Positions 1-4,895 of a stretch of 5,837 nucleotides of DNA are shown one piece after another; position 1 is the stretch's first letter; every line of letters begins with the position of its first letter. Both the position numbers and the translations under genes were made by a program. The DNA comes from CAZITB01 sp964542055 (GTDB taxonomy: Bacteria; Planctomycetota; Phycisphaerae; Sedimentisphaerales; CAMDDF01), in NCBI GenBank assembly GCA_964542055.1, contig CAZITB010000147.1:1-5837 (forward strand), given 5' to 3'. The notes under the pieces were generated by a model. It saw only the letters and a program-made list of their open reading frames with translations, did not search any database and was not told where the DNA came from.

Positions 1-1
1 A

Positions 2-589
2 GCGGCACGTGCCGGTGAAGCCGGTAAGGGATTTGCTGTTGTGGCTGAAGAAGTTCGCAATCTTGCAATGAGATCGGCAGAAGCGGCGAAGAATACATCT
101 GCAATGATCGAAGAATCTGTGAAAAATTCTGAAAATGGCGTAAGCATTGCCAGTGAAGTTGGTAAAGTGCTTGAAGGAATCGTTACAAGTGTCGGTAAAA
201 CCAGTGATCTTGTCAGCGAAATAGCGGCAGCATCATCAGAGCAGGCCCAGGGCATCGACCAGATCAATACCGCGATGACCCAGATGGACAAAGTTACCCA
301 GCAAAACGCTGCCAATGCGGAAGAATCTGCAAGTGCTTCTGAAGAACTCAGTGCCCAGGCAGAGCAAATGGACAGCATTGTTCGGGAATTAGCGGCTTTG
401 GTTGGCGGGTCAAATTCGACTCAGAGTAAACCCTCAGCAAAGAAACTAAAAAAAGAACTTTCTAAATCGGACCATGTTTTTCATGAAATCGCAGGTTCAT
501 CAACTCCGAAAAAGGTAAAAAGCAGTGCACCTAAGGTAAAAACAGCTATTCCTATGGATGAAGATGGATTCGACGATTTTAACAGTTAA
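2..589 (+). CDS. Methyl-accepting chemotaxis protein, C-terminal part (5' truncated by window edge)
   Basis: The frame is open from base 2 to a TAA at 587-589, giving 195 visible residues; the sensor, membrane and HAMP parts lie outside the window. The first residues (AARAGEAGKGFAVVAEEVRN) are the highly conserved hairpin tip of chemoreceptors, which binds CheA and CheW. A long Ala/Glu/Gln/Ser-rich coiled coil follows. It includes the typical second methylation helix around ASSEQAQGIDQIN, where Glu/Gln pairs are the expected CheR/CheB targets. After the coil comes a Ser/Lys/Pro-rich linker of roughly 55 residues, then an acidic end containing GFDDF, which fits the pentapeptide tether consensus x-aromatic-x-x-aromatic. 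The protein should work in a polar receptor array, signalling through CheA/CheW. A start at the GTG at 41 would be false, because homology continues upstream to the edge. Ligand and membrane topology cannot be told from this fragment. Family assignment is very secure. Confidence 0.96.
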   Translation, partial: AARAGEAGKGFAVVAEEVRNLAMRSAEAAKNTSAMIEESVKNSENGVSIASEVGKVLEGIVTSVGKTSDLVSEIAAASSEQAQGIDQINTAMTQMDKVTQQNAANAEESASASEELSAQAEQMDSIVRELAALVGGSNSTQSKPSAKKLKKELSKSDHVFHEIAGSSTPKKVKSSAPKVKTAIPMDEDGFDDFNS

Positions 590-616
590 TTTTTGCTGGT
601 AAATTCACAAATTTAA

Positions 617-648
617 GCGGGTTAAGTAAAATTAGCCCGCTTTTTTTA
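617..648 (+). terminator. Intrinsic terminator after the chemoreceptor gene
   Basis: The stem GCGGGTTAA (617-625) pairs with TTAGCCCGC (632-640) through one G-U wobble, around the 6-base loop GTAAAA. Seven T residues follow directly (641-647). It begins 27 bases after the stop codon and separates the chemoreceptor transcript from the ribosomal protein operon. This is read directly from the sequence; folding energy was not computed. Confidence 0.9.
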
Positions 649-752
649 TTAGCAATCTTTAAAAAATCTGATAAAATTAGCAAATTGTTTGAAATTAATT
701 AAATTAAGGACTGTTTTTTGGCATTTACCTGCGTAAAATAGTATTTTGTGGC

Positions 753-780
753 TTGACAGAGTCAGAGCGATTGATATAAT
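753..780 (+). promoter_or_regulatory. Consensus sigma-70-type promoter for rplM-rpsI
   Basis: A perfect -35 box TTGACA (753-758) and a perfect -10 box TATAAT (775-780) are separated by 16 bases. The -10 is preceded by TGA, an extended -10 element. Transcription should start near 786-788, leaving a leader of about 33 bases before rplM. That leader is too short for an elaborate ribosomal-protein autoregulatory structure, which fits strong, growth-linked expression from promoter strength alone. The rest of the 649-819 gap is AT-rich and shows nothing else I can support. Confidence 0.88.
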
Positions 781-802
781 GTGGTGCTTTGCAAAATATA
801 GC

Positions 803-806
803 GGAG
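803..806 (+). promoter_or_regulatory. Ribosome binding site of rplM
   Basis: GGAG lies 13 bases before the ATG at 820, a rather long spacing. It would be 25 bases from the next in-frame ATG at 832, so it favours the upstream start. Confidence 0.6.
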
Positions 807-819
807 ATAAATAAGTATT

Positions 820-1248
820 ATGAAAACTTTTATGGCTAAAAAAGAAGATGTCCAACGCAAATGGTGGGTTGTTGACGCCGAAGGTGCAACTTTGGGACGC
901 ATGGCATCCAAAATAGCGATGGTGTTGATGGGAAAAACCAAGCCGACATATACGCCGCATGTTGATACGGGTGATTATGTTGTAGTGTTAAATGCTGAGA
1001 AGGTAATGGTTTCCGGCGATAAGGCACAAACAAAACATTATCATCATTATACTGGTTATACCAGCGGTTTGCGGACTGTATCTTTTGCGGATATGATGGA
1101 AAAAAAGCCTGAAAAGGTAATTGAGCTTGCGGTCAGGCGAATGCTTCCCAAAAACAAACTTGGTCGGCACATGCTTGGAAAACTCAAAGTTTATCGTGGA
1201 AATGAACACGAACATGCGGCTCAGACGCCGGAAAAACTGGAACTTTAA
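820..1248 (+). CDS. rplM: 50S ribosomal protein L13 (uL13)
   Basis: L13 is an early-assembly protein of the large ribosomal subunit that binds 23S rRNA. The 142-residue product has the same length as E. coli L13. It begins MKTFMAKKEDVQRKWWVVDA, matching the family opening (E. coli has [20 protein letters not shown]), which supports the ATG at 820 over the one at 832. The family signature lies at about residues 105-127 (VRRMLPKNKLGRHMLGKLKV and onward). Minor differences include Trp-Trp at 15-16, where the second position is usually Tyr. It is followed 19 bases later by rpsI, the almost universal bacterial partner, and both are driven by the promoter at 753-780. Identity is secure from the family motifs. 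Confidence 0.98.
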   Translation: MKTFMAKKEDVQRKWWVVDAEGATLGRMASKIAMVLMGKTKPTYTPHVDTGDYVVVLNAEKVMVSGDKAQTKHYHHYTGYTSGLRTVSFADMMEKKPEKVIELAVRRMLPKNKLGRHMLGKLKVYRGNEHEHAAQTPEKLEL

Positions 1249-1267
1249 TATTATAGGCAGCTAAAAT

Positions 1268-1783
1268 ATGGAAAATCAAAACGGAAGTCCTCTTATTAAT
1301 CCTGAAACGGCGGCTAATATAACCGGTCAGCCGGAGTCAGATTTTTCACAAAATGAAACAACAGCCGAAATATACCAAAGTAAAGGACCTGATAAGGCAG
1401 GTTTTTACTGGGGAACCGGAAGACGCAAAAGCAGTGTCGCTAGAGTAAGGATCAAACCCGGTGACGGCAAATTGATTATAAACGATAAAGAACTGGATGA
1501 ATATTTTAAACGTGTTGAGCAGAAAAATTTTGTTCTAGCTCCATTGAAGGCAATTGACAGCGAAGGCAAGTTCGATGTGTTTGTTAATGTCAATGGCGGC
1601 GGCTCAACCGGCCAAGCCGGAGCTATCATGCTCGGTGTTGCTAGGGCGCTTAGAGATTATGATACATCTTTACTGTCTCCATTGCGTCAAGGCGGGTATT
1701 TGACTCGTGATGGTCGAATGAAAGAAAGAAAGAAATACGGCCAGAGAGGTGCAAGAAGGCGATACCAGTTCTCAAAACGTTAA
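1268..1783 (+). CDS. rpsI: 30S ribosomal protein S9 (uS9) with an N-terminal extension
   Basis: S9 is a head protein of the small subunit whose C-terminal tail reaches the P-site tRNA. The conserved core runs from about residue 46 (FYWGTGRRKSS) to the end. It includes the signature GGGSTGQAGA (110-119) and the invariant tail ending in Gln-Phe-Ser-Lys-Arg. The product is 171 residues, against about 130 in E. coli. The extra 45 or so N-terminal residues are polar and acidic (rich in Asn, Glu, Gln, Thr), unlike the basic core. The start is fixed: an in-frame TAA lies at 1262-1264, and no ATG, GTG or TTG codon occurs between 1268 and the core. Only a weak ribosome binding site (AGGCAG region, 1255-1260) precedes it, so translation may be coupled to rplM 19 bases upstream. 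The function is certain; the role of the extension is unknown. Confidence 0.97.
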   Translation: MENQNGSPLINPETAANITGQPESDFSQNETTAEIYQSKGPDKAGFYWGTGRRKSSVARVRIKPGDGKLIINDKELDEYFKRVEQKNFVLAPLKAIDSEGKFDVFVNVNGGGSTGQAGAIMLGVARALRDYDTSLLSPLRQGGYLTRDGRMKERKKYGQRGARRRYQFSKR

Positions 1784-1810
1784 TTGCGTTTTGGCAAATT
1801 ACCGATTACA

Positions 1811-1848
1811 ATGGCCGCGAAGCGAAAGTTTTGGCGGCCATTTTTTTA
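1811..1848 (+). terminator. Strong intrinsic terminator after rpsI
   Basis: The stem ATGGCCGC (1811-1818) pairs perfectly with GCGGCCAT (1834-1841). Inside it, AAGC (1820-1823) can pair with GTTT (1828-1831) under a GAAA tetraloop (1824-1827), a stabilising GNRA-type loop. A run of T follows (1841-1847). It closes the ribosomal protein operon 27 bases past the stop and just 29 bases before argC. Some read-through could supply argC, because no clear promoter is visible between them. Confidence 0.92.
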
Positions 1849-1867
1849 TTAATTAACATTTGAGTGT

Positions 1868-1871
1868 AGGA
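1868..1871 (+). promoter_or_regulatory. Ribosome binding site of argC
   Basis: AGGA lies 6 bases before the ATG at 1878. It supports that start over a TTG at 1860, which lies upstream of the site in the same frame and has no Shine-Dalgarno sequence of its own. Confidence 0.75.
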
Positions 1872-1877
1872 AAAGAT

Positions 1878-2888
1878 ATGGTAAAAGTAGCTATTATTGG
1901 AGCAAGCGGTTATACAGGGGCTGAGTCTATTGAAATCTTGATCAGGCATAAGGATGCCGAGTTGACATATTTGACTGCTTTGCCGGAAGAATGCGGTAAA
2001 GTGGAAGATATTTTCCCCCAGTTTCATGGAAGGTGTGATCTTGATGTCGAGCAGTTGGATTTTGACAAACTCAGCGATTTGGCTGATGTGGTACTTTGCT
2101 GTTTGCCGCATAAGGTGTCGATGGGGTTTGTTCCTAAGCTGCTGGGAAAGGGGTTAAAAGTTATTGATTTCAGTGCAGATTACAGGCTGAAAAATGTTTC
2201 GGTTTACGAAAAGTATTATAGCGTTGAGCACACTGACAGGAAAAACCTGGAAACGGCAGTTTACGGTTTGCCAGAGCTTTTCAGGGATCAGATTAAGAAG
2301 GCTGATTTGATAGCTAATCCGGGATGTTTTCCGACAGGTGCTATACTTGCACTTGCTCCGCTTTTGAAAAATGGTTTTATCGAAACCAAAGGGATAATTG
2401 TTAATTCAGTGACGGGTACCAGCGGTGCGGGTAAAAATCCTTCGGTGCCTTTCCATTTTCCAAATATGAACGAAGATTTGTTCGCATACGGGATAGGTGT
2501 TCACAGGCACATGCCGGAAATGGAACAGATAGCCGGCGAGATAGCTGGTGATGATGTGGAAATTCTGTTTCAGCCGCATGTCGGGCCGTTTGACAGGGGA
2601 ATACTGTCGAGTGTTTATAGTGATGCTAAAAAAGAATTGTCACAAGGGCAGTTGATCGATTTGTACAGTGATTTTTACAAAGATGAAAAGTTTGTAAGAG
2701 TGCTCAAAAGCACAGCGCATTTGAAAAGCATTGCCAAATCGAATTACTGTCATATATATCCATCGTTTGTAAAAGGTAAATTTGTTATCTTTTCTGCGAT
2801 CGATAATCTCATAAAAGGTGCATCGGGTCAAGCGATCCAGAATATGAATATAATGTACGGTTTGGATGAAATGGAAGGGCTTAGTTAG
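1878..2888 (+). CDS. argC: N-acetyl-gamma-glutamyl-phosphate reductase
   Basis: ArgC carries out the third step of arginine biosynthesis in the cytoplasm: NADPH-dependent reduction of N-acetylglutamyl-5-phosphate to N-acetylglutamate semialdehyde. With the start at 1878 the product has 336 residues, normal for the longer (type 1) ArgC. The Rossmann dinucleotide-binding loop is near the start (GASGYTG, residues 8-14). The catalytic cysteine is Cys150 in NPGCFPTGA, the family active-site signature. GTSGAGKNPS and HFPNMNEDLFAYGIGVHRHM follow, with the conserved His pair at 209 and 211. All key residues are present, so it should be active. No other arg gene lies in the window, so the arginine pathway is probably scattered. 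It sits 9 bases before the hydrolase gene, so the two are likely co-transcribed. Its promoter is not obvious. Confidence 0.97.
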   Translation: MVKVAIIGASGYTGAESIEILIRHKDAELTYLTALPEECGKVEDIFPQFHGRCDLDVEQLDFDKLSDLADVVLCCLPHKVSMGFVPKLLGKGLKVIDFSADYRLKNVSVYEKYYSVEHTDRKNLETAVYGLPELFRDQIKKADLIANPGCFPTGAILALAPLLKNGFIETKGIIVNSVTGTSGAGKNPSVPFHFPNMNEDLFAYGIGVHRHMPEMEQIAGEIAGDDVEILFQPHVGPFDRGILSSVYSDAKKELSQGQLIDLYSDFYKDEKFVRVLKSTAHLKSIAKSNYCHIYPSFVKGKFVIFSAIDNLIKGASGQAIQNMNIMYGLDEMEGLS

Positions 2889-2897
2889 TTATCCGAA

Positions 2898-3749
2898 ATG
2901 GCAAAAGGTATTTTAAAAATTGCGACGTGTCAGTTTGCGGTCAGTGAGTCTATTGAGCGTAATGCGGAAAATATCCAGAAATTTATCCGGCAGGGGGCCC
3001 AAGGCGGGGCGGATATTATCCATTTCAGTGAAGGTGCGTTGAGCGGTTATGCTTGCCAGGAGTTTGTGAGTTTTGAAGGTTTTGGCTGGGATAAACTAAA
3101 AAAGCATACCGAAGATATAATGCTGCTCGCTAAAGAGTATCGAGTATGGGTGGTATTGGGCAGTTCGCACAGGTTAACGGAGCCGAACAAGCCTTATAAC
3201 TGTTTATACCTTATCGATGAACAGGGCAAAATTCGAGACAGATACGATAAAAGATTTTTGACGGAACAGGATTTAGAGCATTATTCCGCAGGTGATCATT
3301 TTGTTACTTTCGAAATAAATGGTGTGAAATGCGGGCTGCTGATATGTTTTGATCTTCGGTTTCCGGAAATTTACCGGCAAATTTATAAACTTGGTGTGAA
3401 TGTCCTTTTGCAATCATTTTATAATGCCAGGCAAAGCGGGCCGAGTGTCCATACGCAAATAATGCGTCAGACAATGCAGTGCAGGGCGGCGACTAATAAT
3501 TTCTGGGTGAGTATGACAAATTCGAGCGGGTATTATTCGCCTTATCCATCGTGTTTCATTCGGCCCGATGGTAAAATTTTGCAGCAATTGAAAGCGAATA
3601 AATCGGGAATGATGATCAATGCTGTTGACATGTCGATGAAATTTTATGATCCAATGGCCAATTTTAGAGATTTGGCAATAAAGGGCTGCCTGAATAACGG
3701 CAAAACAGTTAAAAATGATAAGCGGGCAAAACAAAGAGATATAATATAA
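2898..3749 (+). CDS. Carbon-nitrogen hydrolase (nitrilase/amidase superfamily), substrate unknown
   Basis: Members of this superfamily cleave non-peptide C-N bonds such as amides, ureido groups or nitriles through a Glu-Lys-Cys triad. All three can be placed here: Glu45 in HFSEGALSGY, Lys118 in RYDKRFL, and Cys150 in LLICFDLRFPE. The 283-residue product matches a single nitrilase domain, with no signal peptide or membrane segment, so it is cytoplasmic. The region after the catalytic Cys (SFYNARQSGPSVH, then CRAATNNFWVSMTNSS) looks like an uncharacterised amidohydrolase branch, not the omega-amidase or N-carbamoylputrescine amidase branches. The substrate cannot be assigned. The last 20 or so residues are basic and polar and lie outside the core. 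The gene starts 9 bases after argC with no good Shine-Dalgarno (the nearest purine run is GAAGGG, about 18 bases upstream), which suggests translational coupling. Its stop overlaps the holB start. Confidence 0.93.
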   Translation: MAKGILKIATCQFAVSESIERNAENIQKFIRQGAQGGADIIHFSEGALSGYACQEFVSFEGFGWDKLKKHTEDIMLLAKEYRVWVVLGSSHRLTEPNKPYNCLYLIDEQGKIRDRYDKRFLTEQDLEHYSAGDHFVTFEINGVKCGLLICFDLRFPEIYRQIYKLGVNVLLQSFYNARQSGPSVHTQIMRQTMQCRAATNNFWVSMTNSSGYYSPYPSCFIRPDGKILQQLKANKSGMMINAVDMSMKFYDPMANFRDLAIKGCLNNGKTVKNDKRAKQRDII

Positions 3750-4831
3750 TGAGTTTGAAGGACATATATTGTCAGGATAGAGCGATCGAGGTATTTCAGA
3801 AGGCACTGGCTTGCGACCGTTTAGGACACGCTTACATATTCGGGGGCTTAGAGGGAGTTGGTAAATTCAAAACAGCTTTTGAATGGGCCAAGGTGCTGCT
3901 TTGCGAAAATCGGTTGCAAGAGCAGGGGTTTTTTGACAGCTGTGGAAAATGCAGGTCTTGTAAACTTTTTGAACAGCAGAGTCATCCGGATTTTCATCAT
4001 GTTTACAAGGAACTTTACGCATTTACCGAAAAAGGAAAGTCCAGCAATAAAACGCCGGTTCAAATGCCCGTTGATGTTATACGTGAATTTTTGCTTGATA
4101 AAGTAGCAGGTAAGCCGGCGATAGGAAATTACTCAATCTATGTAATTAGTGAAACTGAAAAGCTAAATGCAGCAAGCCAGAATGCAATGCTTAAAGTTCT
4201 GGAAGAGCCGCCTGGTTATTGTATTTTGATACTGCTTTGTACCAGTATGGATAAACTGCTGCCGACCACAAGATCGCGTTGTCAACTTGTGAGATTCAAT
4301 TCAATTGATGAGAATATTATAGCGGAGCGTCTTGCCAATGAAGGAATTGAAGATGAGCAGGCCAAGTTTTGGGCTCGGTTTTGTCAGGGTAGTTTGGGTA
4401 ACTCAATTGTATGGTCTGGGCTTGGGGCTTATGAGTTTAAATGTGATATCGTTAAAAAAATCTGTATTTCAGATAAACGAGATATCGGAGATATTGTGGA
4501 TTTGATAACCGATAACGCAAGTACGATATCTGGCAAATGGTCTGAAATGGAACCGCAAACAAGTAAATCAGATCTGAACAGGAGAGTTCAAAAAGCCGTA
4601 ATAGAAGTGTTTGCTTCAGTTTACAGAGATTGTTCGAAAATCTCTATGGGTATTAAAGAAAGGCTGATCAATAGCGACCAGATACCTGATATAAGGAAGT
4701 TAAAAGATCGATTAGAGCCTGAAAACTGCTGTGAAAAAGTCGAAAAATGCTATAAGGCTTTGAAATGGGTCGATAGTAATGTTAACGAACGGCTGATCTA
4801 TGAACGATTGTTGCTAGAATTGGCAAAATAG
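3749..4831 (+). CDS. holB: DNA polymerase III clamp-loader delta prime subunit
   Basis: Delta prime is the stator subunit of the clamp loader, which places the sliding clamp on DNA during replication. The 360-residue product has an AAA+-like N-terminal half. It shows GHAYIFGGLEGVGK (residues 26-39), four zinc-binding cysteines (Cys52, 65, 68, 71; the last three as CGKCRSC), the very conserved NAMLKVLEEPP (145-155), and the SRC motif (176-178), whose Arg acts on the neighbouring ATPase subunit. The P-loop reads GLEGVGKF, with Phe40 where Ser/Thr is needed. The Walker B region reads ISETEKLN without the DE pair. This argues for a non-hydrolysing delta prime over DnaX. The C-terminal 160 residues are divergent helical sequence with a typical ending (NERLIYERLLLELAK). 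The ATG overlaps the hydrolase TAA by one base (TAATG), so translation is probably coupled. Confidence 0.94.
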   Translation: MSLKDIYCQDRAIEVFQKALACDRLGHAYIFGGLEGVGKFKTAFEWAKVLLCENRLQEQGFFDSCGKCRSCKLFEQQSHPDFHHVYKELYAFTEKGKSSNKTPVQMPVDVIREFLLDKVAGKPAIGNYSIYVISETEKLNAASQNAMLKVLEEPPGYCILILLCTSMDKLLPTTRSRCQLVRFNSIDENIIAERLANEGIEDEQAKFWARFCQGSLGNSIVWSGLGAYEFKCDIVKKICISDKRDIGDIVDLITDNASTISGKWSEMEPQTSKSDLNRRVQKAVIEVFASVYRDCSKISMGIKERLINSDQIPDIRKLKDRLEPENCCEKVEKCYKALKWVDSNVNERLIYERLLLELAK

Positions 4832-4839
4832 GGTATAAT
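4811..4839 (+). promoter_or_regulatory. Probable promoter for the ricT-like gene, within the end of holB
   Basis: TTGCTA (4811-4816, four of six matches to the -35 consensus) lies 17 bases before a perfect TATAAT (4834-4839). The -35 and part of the spacer are inside the last holB codons. The expected start near 4846-4848 gives a leader of about 50 bases that carries the palindrome at 4861-4876. It would allow the ricT-like gene to be expressed independently of the argC-holB transcript. This is pattern evidence only. Confidence 0.6.
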
Positions 4840-4860
4840 GAACTCAAATTTTGGAAGTCT

Positions 4861-4880
4861 AGACAGCTAGCTGTCTTTTT
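4861..4880 (+). terminator. Palindrome plus T-run: candidate terminator or attenuator in the ricT leader
   Basis: AGACAGCTAGCTGTCT (4861-4876) is a perfect 16-base palindrome. As RNA it would form a 6-bp stem AGACAG/CTGTCT with a CTAG loop, and the T-run (4876-4880) sits at its 3' end. It lies 29 bases past the holB stop, so it may end the upstream transcript. It also lies downstream of the predicted ricT promoter and directly before the ribosome binding site, so it could act as an attenuator or, as DNA, as an operator. The short stem with only three G-C pairs makes full termination doubtful. Confidence 0.5.
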
Positions 4881-4885
4881 AAGGA
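4881..4885 (+). promoter_or_regulatory. Ribosome binding site of the ricT-like gene
   Basis: AAGGA lies 10 bases before the ATG at 4896 and supports that start over the in-frame ATG 20 codons further on (residue Met21). It directly abuts the T-run of the palindrome. Confidence 0.7.
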
Positions 4886-4895
4886 TAAATAATTA

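Noticed and set aside
718..747. Second promoter upstream of rplM (TTGGCA with TATTTT)
   Set aside because: The 18-base spacing and poor -10 are unconvincing beside the perfect promoter at 753-780.
649..960. Open reading frame on the - strand across the rplM promoter and gene start
   Set aside because: It overlaps a certain promoter and the conserved start of L13, shows no domain pattern, and has low-complexity, hydrophobic/aromatic-rich content typical of an antisense shadow.
1831..1859. Possible promoter for argC (TTGGCG, 17-base spacer, TAACAT) overlapping the rpsI terminator
   Set aside because: Both boxes match only four of six bases, and the start would leave almost no leader before the argC ribosome binding site. 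It is too weak to annotate, although argC needs some promoter or read-through.
1860..1877. Longer argC start at the TTG at 1860
   Set aside because: There is no Shine-Dalgarno before it. AGGA sits correctly for the ATG at 1878, and the family homology begins at MVKVAIIGASGYTG.
3740..3750. Tandem TATAAT-like boxes (TATAATATAAT) just before and over the holB start
   Set aside because: A start from here would fall in or after the ATG, and no -35 box lies 16-18 bases upstream. AT-rich chance is more likely.
3414..3806. 130-codon open frame on the - strand across the end of the hydrolase gene and the start of holB
   Set aside because: It is antisense to two well-supported genes, has no recognisable motif, and its composition looks like a reverse translation of conserved coding sequence.
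3858..4106. Alternative + strand frame inside holB
   Set aside because: It lies wholly within the conserved zinc-binding and AAA+ region of holB, in another frame, with no family resemblance.
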